Part shown: piece by piece, positions 16,377 to 24,882 of the stretch | Layout of the letters: every line of letters starts with the position of its first letter | How positions within the stretch are numbered: position 1 is the stretch's first letter | Source: Dactylosporangium roseum | GTDB lineage: Bacteria; Actinomycetota; Actinomycetes; Mycobacteriales; Micromonosporaceae | Direction of reading: 5' to 3' | Assembly: GCF_025264685.1 (NCBI RefSeq) | Contig: NZ_CP073721.1 | Location: 1,231,001 to 1,295,000, forward strand | Length of the DNA stretch: 64,000 nucleotides | The notes under the pieces: model-generated | Seen by the model: the letters and a program-made list of their open reading frames with translations, nothing else | Told to the model about the DNA's origin: nothing | Databases searched by the model: none | Made by a program: the position numbers and the translations under genes

Positions 16377-19300
16377 GCCGCGTCCAGGTCCATCAGGTCG
16401 AACAGCGTCGGTGCCGACAGCTCCCGCTCCTGCGCTCGCAGGTAGCCGACTCCGTCGCGGAAGTAGCCGCTGTTGAGCTCGACCGCCCGGCCCTTCCGCC
16501 CAAGCTTCATCGCCCGGACCGGCACCGTGAACAGCCCACCGAACGGGTCGAAGACCAGCTCACCGGGGTTCGAGTAGCGGTTGATGAGCCGGTCGACGAT
16601 GTCGAACTGCAGGGGGCAGACGTGCATCGCCTGCGCCCGCCGGGACTGCTCCGTGTTGAGGGTGACCATCCGGTTGACGTCGTGCCACACGTCGGGGTGG
16701 TGCGAGCCGGGCGCCAGCGACATGAACGTCGCTGGCAGGGCGCCCTTTCGCTCGAGCTCCTCGCCGGTGGCGATGTGGTGCTCGTAGTTGTACACCTCGC
16801 GCAGCGTCTGCTCGGTGAACAGCCGCGACATCTGGTCGGCCGGCAGTGCGGCGAGCTCCTCCGGTGTGAGCGGCCGGTTCCCGGACGAGCGCCAGAACGC
16901 GTGTGCGTCGACCTGCCACCGGGCCCGGGTGTAGTTGGCCTTGTCCTTGACAACCGGGACGTCGGCGTATCCCTTGCTGCGGTCGGTCTGCGGCTTGTGG
17001 AACAGCAGGATGTACTCGGGGGAACCGGCCCCCATCTTGGTGCCGTCTTTGCACTGTTCGGACCAGCCGAGCCGGTACGTCTGGTTGTTCTCCCGCACGA
17101 CGTCGGTGACGACGGTGATCATGCCCATGTAGTCGAAGCCGTGCCGCCGCGCGTGGAAGATCGCCTCGGCGTGGAACGGTGACACCGTGGGGATGCCGGC
17201 GCCGGTGACGTTGCCGAACAGGATGCGGTCTTTCACGTGGCAGGCGTAGATCCGGCCCGGTCGCAGGACGCGCAGCAGGTTGGGCGTCAGGTGGTCCATC
17301 TGCGCCCAAAAGTGATCGTTGTCGTCGGTGTGACCGAAGTCGTTGTACGACGGCGTGTACTCGTAGTGGTTCGCGAACGGGATCGACGTGACGATCAGGT
17401 CGACGGAGTTGTCGTCCATGCCCTGCGTCTCGAGCACGCAGTCGTTGTTCGCGACGAGCCACCCGTCGCCGGATTCCTCGACGCGGGTGACACCGATGGA
17501 CCTGGTGAGGGCTTCGGTGACGCCTGCGGCGTCGAGTCCGTGCCGCCGGATGACCTGCGTCATCTTCGAGGTCAGCTCTTCGTGCTGGACCCATTTCTCC
17601 TGCAGGGTCCGCACGACCTCCCGCTCCGACTCGGCGTAGATGATATCGATCCGCACCGGGTGCTCCTGCTGGAACCTCTGAATCCGGTGGATGGCCTGAT
17701 ACCAGTCGTTGAATGAGAACCCGACCCCGACGAAGATCGCCCGGTGGCAATGTCGCTGGAAGTTGCACCCACTCCCGCTGAGCTCGGGCTTACTGGCTAG
17801 AAGGCGGATCTTGCCGTCGCTGAAGTCGATGATCCGCTGCTCGCGGACGTCGAGGTCGAGCGAGCCGTACACCTCGGCCGCCTCGGGCAGCGCCCGCTTG
17901 ATCGCGCGACGCTCGTCCTCCAGGTCGTGCCACAGGATGAAGTGCTCGTCGGGCGCCTCGGCGACGAGCTCGGCCATTTTCGCGACCCGGGCGTCGAGGG
18001 TGTCGCGCTTCTCCTTCGCCGCGCCGGTGACACCGAGCGGGTCGCCGCCCTTGAACAGGCGGATCTGCCCGTCGCGGTCGGTGCCGGCGTCGGAGTGGTC
18101 GACGGGGATCTCGTGGTAGACGACCTCGATCGGCGGCAGGATGTATCCGTCGTCGGGGAAGTTCAGGTCGGACGGCTTCTGCAGGAAGATTGCCCATGTG
18201 TTCAGCCACAGGTAGAACTCGGCCTCTTTGTGGCTGTAAAGCCGCAGGTTGTTCGCCTTGGTGGAGTCCCGCTGGAACCACCTGGTGAGCGCCTGTCCTG
18301 AGTCCATGACACCGAGGAACCCGGCGTAGTGGATGAGCTCCTTGTACCGGTTCGGGCTCGGTGTGGCCGTGGCGACGAACCGGTACTTCACCTGGTCGAA
18401 CAGGGTGAGGAACGTCTGGTACGTCTTGGACCCGAACGACCGCAGCACGGAGGCCTCGTCGAGGCTGGCCGCGTCGAACAGGTTCGGGTCGAGCCGGCCG
18501 TCGCGGACGGACTCGTAGTTGGTGAGGTAGATGCCGGGCCCGTCGACCTCTTCGGAGCGGCGGACGAACCGGGTGGTGATGCCGAGCATGGCGGCGTCTC
18601 GAGCGAACTCCTGGCGGACACCGAGGGGGCAGACGATGAGGGCGCGGTCGCCGTCGCTGGCGAGGATGAGCCGCAGCGTCTCCAGTTGCATGAGCGTGTT
18701 GTGAGTGACCACGTAGTCGCGCGTGACGTACATCTGCGACGGGTGCTCGACGGAGATGCAGACGGCCTCGGCCTCGGCTGCGGGAACGATCGACGTGATC
18801 TTGCGCAGTGGTGCGTAGTACCGATCGCGGCAGCGGTCAACCTTGCGCGGCAGCAGGAACGGCACGATGCCGTTCGGCAGGCGCAACGTGAGCGTGTAGT
18901 GCTCGCGGCCGTGCCGGCGCTCACCTCCGTGGGTGTACGTCGGGATCTTCGTCGAACAACGCGCGGTGCCGCCGAGGGACTGCACCAGGGCCGTCACGCC
19001 GTCCGCGAGAGCTGGCGAGGATGAGCCGAACTGGATGGTGCCGTCCTTCCCGACGAACCCGTCGGTGTCCATCAGGCCGCGCAGCAGGTCGAGGCGCTGG
19101 GCGACGCTGCCGGTCATGTACTCGACCGGGATGAACTTCTGGTGGGCGAGGCAGCCCTGCAACGTCCAGTGCTTGAGCGCGTTGAGGAAGGGGTTGGTCT
19201 TGTTCCAGTTGGTGTGACCGTCAACGACGAGGCGGTAGCTCGACACCTTCCGGTCGGGGTTGAACTGGCTGATCCGCATGCCTTGCGGCAGCCGGCTCTT

Positions 19301-19978
19301 GACCTCGGCCGCGATTTCGGGGTCGACCGAGGTGAACGACGGTCCACCCGGGTAGCGGAACGTTCCATCGCCGAGCAGGACGCCGAGGATGTACGGGTCA
19401 ATGGCGAGATTCGCGGCCGGGTGCTCGACGGGCTGGACGACCGGCACTCGCCAACGCTGACGACCGCACGGTTCAGTCAGGCCGCTCTCCATGAGCTGGC
19501 GGGCGGTGAGCGTGCGCCAGGGCCGCTCGTTGAAGACGTCCGAGTCCGACGCGACGGTCCAGAGGTGGTCTTCGTCGCAGCGGACCTCGGCGCCGTCGGT
19601 GAAGGTGACGGTCACGATGCGGCGGCGACCCTGGGGGAAGACGCCGCGGACGCGCGTCGAACGGCCATCGACTGAGATGACCTCGTCACCGACGCCGATT
19701 TCACCGATGGGGCGCCAGCCCCGCGGGGCCAGGACCGGCTCGTCGACAGGTTGGGCCTTGCCGAGCCCGAACGAGGCGAAGATGGCGCGCCGGCCACCAC
19801 TGACCGCCCATTTGACGATGGCGGCCTGGTGGGGCTTGAGCAGGGGGTTGATGTCGGCGGGGTTGATGTCGAAGCCGTACGCCTGGTCGAAGTCGACCTT
19901 GTCGTGGAGGAACTTGAGATAGGGGTCCGCCGTCGCGTCAGTGTCGGTGATGAGGGTCAGGTCGTGCAGTGTGGTCAT
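16373..19978 (-). CDS. SNF2-type helicase fused to N4/N6 DNA methyltransferase, interrupted by an intein
   Basis: 1201 aa precursor. The helicase half carries Walker A GLGK-T (residues 71-74, continued at 428 after the intein), II LDEAS near 506-510, III TATPSPN near 537-543, SGSGCNFQ, and VI QAIHRIQR near 761-768. The methyltransferase half carries catalytic motif IV TSIPF at 864-868 (a variant of (S/D/N)PP(Y/F)) and the AdoMet motif FDPFGG at 1143-1148. After splicing the protein would be 848 aa. A likely role is methylating phage DNA, perhaps coupled to translocation, to evade restriction. The start is ATG 19978 with GGGAG upstream. Confidence 0.9.
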   Translation of the reverse strand: MTTLHDLTLITDTDATADPYLKFLHDKVDFDQAYGFDINPADINPLLKPHQAAIVKWAVSGGRRAIFASFGLGKAQPVDEPVLAPRGWRPIGEIGVGDEVISVDGRSTRVRGVFPQGRRRIVTVTFTDGAEVRCDEDHLWTVASDSDVFNERPWRTLTARQLMESGLTEPCGRQRWRVPVVQPVEHPAANLAIDPYILGVLLGDGTFRYPGGPSFTSVDPEIAAEVKSRLPQGMRISQFNPDRKVSSYRLVVDGHTNWNKTNPFLNALKHWTLQGCLAHQKFIPVEYMTGSVAQRLDLLRGLMDTDGFVGKDGTIQFGSSSPALADGVTALVQSLGGTARCSTKIPTYTHGGERRHGREHYTLTLRLPNGIVPFLLPRKVDRCRDRYYAPLRKITSIVPAAEAEAVCISVEHPSQMYVTRDYVVTHNTLMQLETLRLILASDGDRALIVCPLGVRQEFARDAAMLGITTRFVRRSEEVDGPGIYLTNYESVRDGRLDPNLFDAASLDEASVLRSFGSKTYQTFLTLFDQVKYRFVATATPSPNRYKELIHYAGFLGVMDSGQALTRWFQRDSTKANNLRLYSHKEAEFYLWLNTWAIFLQKPSDLNFPDDGYILPPIEVVYHEIPVDHSDAGTDRDGQIRLFKGGDPLGVTGAAKEKRDTLDARVAKMAELVAEAPDEHFILWHDLEDERRAIKRALPEAAEVYGSLDLDVREQRIIDFSDGKIRLLASKPELSGSGCNFQRHCHRAIFVGVGFSFNDWYQAIHRIQRFQQEHPVRIDIIYAESEREVVRTLQEKWVQHEELTSKMTQVIRRHGLDAAGVTEALTRSIGVTRVEESGDGWLVANNDCVLETQGMDDNSVDLIVTSIPFANHYEYTPSYNDFGHTDDNDHFWAQMDHLTPNLLRVLRPGRIYACHVKDRILFGNVTGAGIPTVSPFHAEAIFHARRHGFDYMGMITVVTDVVRENNQTYRLGWSEQCKDGTKMGAGSPEYILLFHKPQTDRSKGYADVPVVKDKANYTRARWQVDAHAFWRSSGNRPLTPEELAALPADQMSRLFTEQTLREVYNYEHHIATGEELERKGALPATFMSLAPGSHHPDVWHDVNRMVTLNTEQSRRAQAMHVCPLQFDIVDRLINRYSNPGELVFDPFGGLFTVPVRAMKLGRKGRAVELNSGYFRDGVGYLRAQERELSAPTLFDLMDLDAA
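18698..19756 (-). other. Class 3 intein with LAGLIDADG endonuclease domain
   Basis: Residues 75-427 of the precursor (353 aa) sit inside the helicase P-loop between Lys74 and Thr428. The first residue is Ala, not Cys/Ser. The class 3 signature WCT is present: Trp140 in block B (DEDHLWTV), Cys407 in block F (AVCISVEHPSQMYV) and Thr425 in block G (VVTHN), with His426-Asn427 then Thr as +1. Two LAGLIDADG helices are seen, YILGVLLGDG (197-205) and LLRGLMDTDG (298-307), both with the acidic residue. So splicing and homing both look intact. Confidence 0.9.
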
Positions 19979-20117
19979 GGGGTGCTCCCGCTGGTCGGCG
20001 GGCTGGACCTGTATCGACTGGGCAAAGAGGTCAATCGATGCCTAGGATGGGTCTAGCTCGCGGCGATGGTGGGCTTTTGGACCCGGCTCGCGTGGGGCGC
20101 GGCCGGGTTCCGCCTTT

Positions 20118-20462
20118 TCAGGCGGTCAGATGCTCGTGTTCGGCCATGGCGTCGGCGAGCGCGCCGAGCGCCGCTGCGGCGGCCTGGCGTTCGCGTTCGG
20201 CTTTCTTGCGCAGCCGTTCCTCGACGCCGAGGCGGGAGATGCGGGCCATGATTTCGCGGCGCCGCTGCCGGGCCCGGAATTCGACCTCGGCCGGCGGGAG
20301 CGTGCCGTCGGGGTCGATCTCCTGCATGAGCTGCTGGAGCCAGCCGTGTCGGGCGGGCGCGGTGAGGGCTCGCCGGTCGTCGGCGGTGAGGTCGCCCATC
20401 CATCGGGCGTTGCCTTCCTGCATGAGCAGGACGGCGCGTTCTTTCTCGTCGGAGAGGGGCAC
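20118..20462 (-). CDS. Helical charged hypothetical protein
   Basis: 114 aa from GTG 20462 with GAAGGGA 9 nt upstream. It is almost entirely helical and highly charged (RARQRRREIMARI, EERLRKKAERERQAAAAAL). No family is recognised. It is the first gene after a 570-nt non-coding gap and precedes the helicase-methylase by 140 nt. Confidence 0.6.
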   Translation of the reverse strand: MPLSDEKERAVLLMQEGNARWMGDLTADDRRALTAPARHGWLQQLMQEIDPDGTLPPAEVEFRARQRRREIMARISRLGVEERLRKKAERERQAAAAALGALADAMAEHEHLTA

Positions 20463-21031
20463 GGTGCGGTCCCTTCGTGTCGGGACCGGCTCTCGGTGGC
20501 GCCCTTGGCGTGCCGTGCGACGGTGGCTAGGGTTGCGCTTCTGGAGCGCTGCGGGCGTGCCGCTTGTACATGCCAGCCAGGTTCACTACGGTTTACCGTT
20601 GGTCGTTCGTCGTTGGCGCGACGTCTGACCGGGCTGCCTGGCCGAGGCCGGGCGGTTCAACAGGTAGGTGGGGCGAGTGCTCTTCGGGGCGTTCGCCCCA
20701 TCGTTGGTTCCGCGAGGCCCAGTCGAGCAACGGTGTTACCTTACGTGGTCGCTAGTCGATTCGCCACCCGCAACGCGGGCGAGTTCCTGAAGCCTTTCGA
20801 GATCGCCATTCCGGCCACAGAATTGCTCCGTAGCAAGAAACCTAGGTAAGTGACTGCCGTCCGGCCGCCACTATGGACATCGGTCATCATGTATATGAAT
20901 GGTCGAATACCGTCACTCTGTGTATAGATTCTGTCAAGCTTGATCCACTTGCGTCGGGTGCGTCAGGGACGCCAATGCACAACTGGAGACGCCAGTGCAC
21001 GTAAATCCCCGCAGCGTGCCAACGGCCCACT
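20463..21031. promoter_or_regulatory. Non-coding gap, likely promoter region for the helicase-methylase block
   Basis: No credible gene is seen in these 569 nt. The part at 20864-20945 is unusually AT-rich for this genome. A 13-nt direct repeat, GACGCCAATGCAC (20968-20980) and GACGCCAGTGCAC (20988-21000), is spaced exactly 20 nt, like tandem operator half-sites. I found TTGACA on the minus strand near 20935-20940, but no good -10 at the right distance. Confidence 0.45.
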
Positions 21032-21280
21032 TCACCCTCCGCAACCGAGCAGCCGCGCGTTTCGCCCCCCGATCCGAGCCTGCGCCGCCTCCCACCGAGC
21101 CCGCCGCTCCGGCGTGTCGTCGGCCTCCATGTCCCGCCGGACCACCTCAGCCACGGCCCGCAGCGCCTCGAACACCTCCGGGCCGGCATCCGGGGAGACA
21201 TGCGCGACCGCCAGCACCTCCCCGTCGTCGCCGACGATCGCGCGGGGGACGTGGTCGTCGTCAGGCCTGGCCACGGTCAC
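21032..21280 (-). CDS. 82-aa hypothetical protein
   Basis: GTG 21280 (or GTG 21274). It has a short acidic beta segment (AIVGDDGEVLAVAHVSPDAG) then a helix (VFEALRAVAEVVRRDMEADD). It is the last gene before the long gap. No family is recognised. Confidence 0.55.
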   Translation of the reverse strand: MTVARPDDDHVPRAIVGDDGEVLAVAHVSPDAGPEVFEALRAVAEVVRRDMEADDTPERRARWEAAQARIGGRNARLLGCGG

Positions 21281-21549
21281 CCCACAGCTCGCCGGCCACG
21301 GCCCGGATCGCCTCGGCGTACCGCGTGTCGAGCGCCCGCACCTCCGGCGTGAGCTCCCCGAACGGCACCAGCGACCGATGGTTCGGGTTGGTCGCGGTAC
21401 GCCGAGGCGATCCACGCGTCGTGAACCGCCTCCTCGGTGGTGTTGACGCCGGTGACGAGCACCAGCAGCGCGTAGAGGCGGAGCAGGTCCGGCTTGCAGT
21501 CGTCGAGTAGCACGCCGAGCTCGGCGGCGATCCTGTCGATGTAGTTCAC
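21261..21549 (-). pseudogene. DUF7701-like phage protein broken by a frameshift
   Basis: GTG 21549 has AAAGGAG upstream. The frame reads NYIDRIAAELGVLLDD, LLRLYALLVLVTG, EEAVHDAWIASAYRDQ and then becomes nonsensical. One base on, the expected family tail resumes: PNHRSLVPFGELTPEV, ALDTRYAEAIRAVAGEL, stopping at 21261. The shift lies near 21388, beside one copy of a perfect 21-nt inverted repeat. Mutation is the simpler reading; +1 recoding at CAA-CCC is possible. The family name is from memory. Confidence 0.7.
21305..21413. repeat. Perfect 21-nt inverted repeat inside the broken gene
   Basis: 21305-21325 and 21393-21413 are exact reverse complements (core CCTCGGCGTACC), separated by 67 nt. 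One arm encodes the expected TRYAEAIR of the family; the other replaces the residues after VHDAW and abuts the frameshift. This suggests one arm was copied from the other. Confidence 0.85.
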
Positions 21550-21674
21550 GTCGCGCTCCTTTGATCCGACTTTGGGGCAGGTGACAGACGCTCCCACGGC
21601 CCGAGCAGCTCCCAGCCGCCGGGCAGCACCCACGCCTCGGAGCGCTCGACGTGCCCGCCGTGGCGCCGCGCCAC
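21546..21674 (-). CDS. Possible 42-aa protein
   Basis: A GTG frame (21674) whose stop overlaps the next start by the operon's usual 4 nt (GTGA). The sequence (ARRHGGHVERSEAWVLPGG, WELLGPWERLS) is plausible as protein and it fills the space between WhiB and the next gene. Its ribosome site is weak, so this is tentative. Confidence 0.4.
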   Translation of the reverse strand: MARRHGGHVERSEAWVLPGGWELLGPWERLSPAPKSDQRSAT

Positions 21675-21687
21675 CTCGCGGAGGCCA

Positions 21688-22113
21688 TCAGGCGGCCACC
21701 GTCCCGGCGGGTTCCTGCTGCTTCTCCGCCTGGCGGTCGCTGCGCAGGCGCTGCAGGTCGCGGCAGACCAGGTCGACGGTCACGCCAAGCCGTGCGGCGA
21801 TGGCCTCTGTCGGCACGCGCTTCCCGGCGAGCCGGGCGACCTCCTCGCGGCGGATCATCGCGGGTGATGGCGCACGGACGATGTGGGCGGGGACCCTGTT
21901 GTGCCGGAACATGGAGCGGCGGCGGGTCTCGGTGAGCCCACCCCAGACGCCCCACTGTTCGCGGCGGGCCAGGGCACCGTCGGCGCAGGCCTGCCTGATC
22001 TGGCAGGTGTCGCAGACGGCGACCGCACGGGCAGTGCCGAGGTCGTCGGACGGGGCGGGGTACATGTCGACGCCCGCGGTGGCGCAGGCGGGGCGTGGTT
22101 GACGGTTGGTCAT
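21688..22113 (-). CDS. WhiB-family iron-sulphur transcription factor with C-terminal HTH
   Basis: ATG 22113 with AGGAG upstream gives 141 aa. The four [4Fe-4S] cysteines are Cys10, Cys34, Cys37 and Cys43 (CDTCQIRQAC), followed by the G(V/I)WGG turn, WGVWGG. The extra C-terminal 50 residues look like a helix-turn-helix (PTEAIAARLGVTVDLVCRDL). WhiB proteins bind the principal sigma factor, and mycobacteriophage versions are known to repress host genes. Here it would reprogram host transcription or regulate the phage. Confidence 0.92.
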   Translation of the reverse strand: MTNRQPRPACATAGVDMYPAPSDDLGTARAVAVCDTCQIRQACADGALARREQWGVWGGLTETRRRSMFRHNRVPAHIVRAPSPAMIRREEVARLAGKRVPTEAIAARLGVTVDLVCRDLQRLRSDRQAEKQQEPAGTVAA

Positions 22114-22183
22114 GGCATGCTCCTGGGGAGGGTTGTCGATGGTTCGGGTGGGTGCCGCGTAGCAGCGCGGCACCCATGACCTG

Positions 22184-22675
22184 CTAAAACGGAGGCTCGT
22201 CCCCGAAGTTGGACGACTGGCCGACACTGGCCTGCGCTGATGCCCACGGGTCGCCGTCGTTGCCGCCGCCAAAGCCGCCGCCCGAGTTGCCGCCGCCCCC
22301 GGACGAGCGCGACATTTTCTGGACTTTGGCGGTCGCGTAGCGCAGCGAGGGGCCGATCTCGTCGACCTCGACCTCCATGACGGTGCGCTTCTCGCCTTCC
22401 TTGGTCTCGTAGCTGCGCATCTTCAGCCGGCCCGACAGGATCACGCGCGCTCCGCGCTGCAACGACTCGGCCACGTTTTCGGCCGCCTGGCGCCAGATCT
22501 GGCAGGACAGGAACAGCGGCTCGCCGTCCTTCCACTCGTTGCTGGCCTTGTCGAACTGTCGCGGGGTCGACGCGACACGGAACTTCGCGACGGCCGCCCC
22601 GTTCGGGGTGAAACGCAACTCGGGGTCATCGCAGAGATTGCCAATGACGGTGATGGTGGTGTCTCCCTGTGCCAT
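22184..22675 (-). CDS. ssb: Single-stranded DNA-binding protein
   Basis: 163 aa, normal for a bacterial-type SSB. An OB fold covers residues 1-115 ([50 protein letters not shown]). A Gly-rich linker follows, and the acidic tip ends DEPPF, close to the DDIPF tail that recruits replication and repair partners. It belongs to the phage replication set. Confidence 0.95.
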   Translation of the reverse strand: MAQGDTTITVIGNLCDDPELRFTPNGAAVAKFRVASTPRQFDKASNEWKDGEPLFLSCQIWRQAAENVAESLQRGARVILSGRLKMRSYETKEGEKRTVMEVEVDEIGPSLRYATAKVQKMSRSSGGGGNSGGGFGGGNDGDPWASAQASVGQSSNFGDEPPF

Positions 22676-22684
22676 GAAGCCTCC

Positions 22685-23137
22685 TCAGGCTGCTTGTTGG
22701 GTGAGGTTTGTGGCGTGCCGCATGACGCCGCGGAGTGCGTTGTCGAATGCGCCTTTGCTGACGCCCGCGCGCCGGGCGAGCTGCCGGTACGACTCGGTGG
22801 GGTGTGCGAGCCGTAGCCGGGCGGCCTGCCGCTGTTCGGCGGTGAGGGGCGTCCCGGCGGCGATGACGGCCTGGACGGCGGGGATGGCCCGGTCGGCGGC
22901 GAGGTGGGTGCGGTCTCGTCCGCGCCGGTCGTCGTGTGGGTCGGACTCGGGCTGGTCGACGTGGCAGGTGTGCCGCCGATACGGCCCGGCCGGGTCGACG
23001 ACCACCCAGGGCGCGTCGTGGCCTGCGACGACGCGGAACATGCCGTCGTCGGTGGGGTGGTTGTCGAGCCAGACGGCCCACCCGTCGAGGTCGGCGCAGA
23101 CGATGACGGCGCCGCACGCGCAGGTCCGGCGGATCAT
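22685..23137 (-). CDS. Zinc-knuckle protein with C-terminal HTH (WhiA-like)
   Basis: 150 aa, ATG 23137 in a TGATG junction. The N-terminus RRTCACGAVIVCADLDGW may bind metal. The C-terminus LTAEQRQAARLRLAHPTESYRQLARRAGVSKGAFDNAL (shown in parts: RQAARLRLAHP, LARRAGVSKGAF) follows the helix-turn-helix of WhiA's DNA-binding tail. It is a likely regulator; the target is unknown. Confidence 0.65.
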   Translation of the reverse strand: MIRRTCACGAVIVCADLDGWAVWLDNHPTDDGMFRVVAGHDAPWVVVDPAGPYRRHTCHVDQPESDPHDDRRGRDRTHLAADRAIPAVQAVIAAGTPLTAEQRQAARLRLAHPTESYRQLARRAGVSKGAFDNALRGVMRHATNLTQQAA

Positions 23138-23616
23138 CACGCCACCGCCCCGACGTGCTCCCGCAGTTGCTCGGTGGCGGCGATCAGCGAGGCGAGCACC
23201 TTCCCGCGTAGCCGGTCGGCTTCCCGGGCCGGGAGTGGTGTCCAGCCGCGCAGGTCGTACATGAGCCGCATGAACGTGCCGCCGAGCAGCCAGGCGTTCC
23301 AGATCGGCACCCAGTCGACGACGATCACGTAGCTGTGGACCCATGCGTCCCGGGCGACCTCGGCCCAGGTGCATTCGACGAGCGGCTGGGCGGTCCAGTA
23401 GCTGTCGGGTTTCCACGCGCCGCTGTCGTCGGCGCCGAAGTAGGCGACGGGGCCGCGGTGGCTGCCCCACACGGACGGGTGGTTGAGCCGTCCGTGCGTT
23501 GTGCCGCCGTACGTCCACAGCGGCGCGGTGACCTGGTCGAGAACCCCGGCGGCGCGGGGCACGACCTTGAGCAGGTCGGCGTCGAGGTCGTCGGACCAGA
23601 ACCGGGGCGCGGTCAC
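23137..23616 (-). CDS. Hypothetical protein
   Basis: 159 aa, aromatic-rich (FWSDDL, WTYGGTTHGRLNHPSVW, YWTAQPLVECTW, WVPIWNAWLLGG). No family is recognised. Coupled to neighbours by 1- and 4-nt overlaps. Confidence 0.6.
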   Translation of the reverse strand: MTAPRFWSDDLDADLLKVVPRAAGVLDQVTAPLWTYGGTTHGRLNHPSVWGSHRGPVAYFGADDSGAWKPDSYWTAQPLVECTWAEVARDAWVHSYVIVVDWVPIWNAWLLGGTFMRLMYDLRGWTPLPAREADRLRGKVLASLIAATEQLREHVGAVA

Positions 23617-24107
23617 GATGCCGCCTCCGCACGACGCTGGTCACGGACCTCGTTGAACTCGCGCCAGTTCGCTGCCGCACGCTGCCGCGCCTCCCAGGCC
23701 GCGAGGGAGCCGTCTGCGAGCCCGGCTCGGATTTCGGCCGCCCGGTCGTGCTCGCCGGCAGCTTCGTGGACGCGGGCGATGTACTCCAGCGCGACCGGCT
23801 CCGGCAGGTAGCCGCCTTCGGGGACGCAGCCATACGAGCAGCGCATGACCCTGGTGAGGCCCCACAGGCGGCAGATGAGGGGCCTGATCTCGTACACGGA
23901 GCAGCGCTTGAACATGGTCAGTGCAGGGCAAGGCATCACTGGGTCGTGGACGGTCCGCCGAGGGATGGTCACGCCGGCGACTTGGACGATGCGTCGTCTT
24001 TCGACACCTGTCATGTCGATGTTGGTGCACGAGTCGTGGCATTGTCCTCGGCATTCGATGGCTGGCAGCTCCGCGTAGATGGCGTCGAGGGTCTCGTGGA
24101 TGGTCAT
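23613..24107 (-). CDS. YkgJ-family cysteine-cluster protein
   Basis: 164 aa from ATG 24107. The cysteines CRGQCHDSC, CPAL, RCSVYEIRPLICRLWG and RCSYGC follow the YkgJ (zinc/iron-chelating) pattern CxxxC...CxxYxxRPxxCR. The fold binds Zn or an Fe-S centre; cellular roles are mostly unknown. Presence in a phage early operon is not unusual in actinophages. Confidence 0.8.
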   Translation of the reverse strand: MTIHETLDAIYAELPAIECRGQCHDSCTNIDMTGVERRRIVQVAGVTIPRRTVHDPVMPCPALTMFKRCSVYEIRPLICRLWGLTRVMRCSYGCVPEGGYLPEPVALEYIARVHEAAGEHDRAAEIRAGLADGSLAAWEARQRAAANWREFNEVRDQRRAEAAS

Positions 24108-24619
24108 GACGCCACCGCCGTGAGCTGTGCCCGGACGGCCGCCTCGACGTCGCCGGGCAGTGTCCACGGCACGGCGAGCTGCCCGGCGACGCGCACCGGC
24201 TCGCCGAGCGAGCGGACGTTGTCGAGCACCAGGTGGAACGCGGGCCGGCCCGGCGCATGCCACGGCTCGCCCCACGGCCAGCAGCACGTTTCACCGATCG
24301 CGTCGAGGAGTGCCGCCTGGTGGCAGTCAACCAGGTCAGCGACGGCGAGGACCGCACCGACGGCCAGGCCGAGCGCGAGGAACCCGGGTGCGGCCGGGTC
24401 GACGTACGTGCCGTGGAGGTACCGCTGGACGCGACCGTCTGCGAGGCCCGCCTTGCACCAGGTGGCGCCGGCGTGGATCGCGATCTCGCCGCGGTAGCCG
24501 GTCGGCCGGCCCCGGTTTTCGGTGCGCTTCGGGAAGCCGGCGCCGAACGCGGGGTGCAGCGGCGGCTCGGTGATCGCGTGCACCCACGGCGGGCGGATGG
24601 TGATGCCACGAAGGGTCAT
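24104..24619 (-). CDS. ASCH-domain protein
   Basis: 171 aa from ATG 24619. GITIRPPWVHAI, KRTENRGRPTGYRG, EIAIHAGATW, GAVLAVADLVDCHQ and PFHLVLDNVR match the order of ASCH (PUA-like beta-barrel) elements that read RNA or modified nucleotides. Some ASCH proteins deaminate or cleave modified nucleosides. The substrate here is unknown; a link to modified DNA is possible given the other genes. Confidence 0.75.
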   Translation of the reverse strand: MTLRGITIRPPWVHAITEPPLHPAFGAGFPKRTENRGRPTGYRGEIAIHAGATWCKAGLADGRVQRYLHGTYVDPAAPGFLALGLAVGAVLAVADLVDCHQAALLDAIGETCCWPWGEPWHAPGRPAFHLVLDNVRSLGEPVRVAGQLAVPWTLPGDVEAAVRAQLTAVAS

Positions 24620-24882
24620 GACGTCGTCTCCTCGTCCACGTCGGGGATGATCTGTCGCTGCATTTCGGCGATGACCGACCCGGCGAGGGCGCGCAGCCCG
24701 GCCCGGTAGCCGCGACCGAACTCCGACCCGGGCTGGATCTCGCCCGGCTGGGTCGGGGTGTCGTGGGGTTCGCACAGGTTGAGGATCGCGTCGAGCGCCT
24801 GCTGGTAGCGGCGCGTGTACTCGCGTTCCTTGCCGTGGCCGACGTTCAGCGCGGCGCGCAGGTAGTTCATCTCGACGGTCAC
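24616..24882 (-). CDS. 88-aa hypothetical protein
   Basis: GTG 24882 overlaps the upstream stop. It is helical (REYTRRYQQALDAILNLCEP, GYRAGLRALAGSVIAEM). No family is recognised. Confidence 0.55.
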   Translation of the reverse strand: MTVEMNYLRAALNVGHGKEREYTRRYQQALDAILNLCEPHDTPTQPGEIQPGSEFGRGYRAGLRALAGSVIAEMQRQIIPDVDEETTS

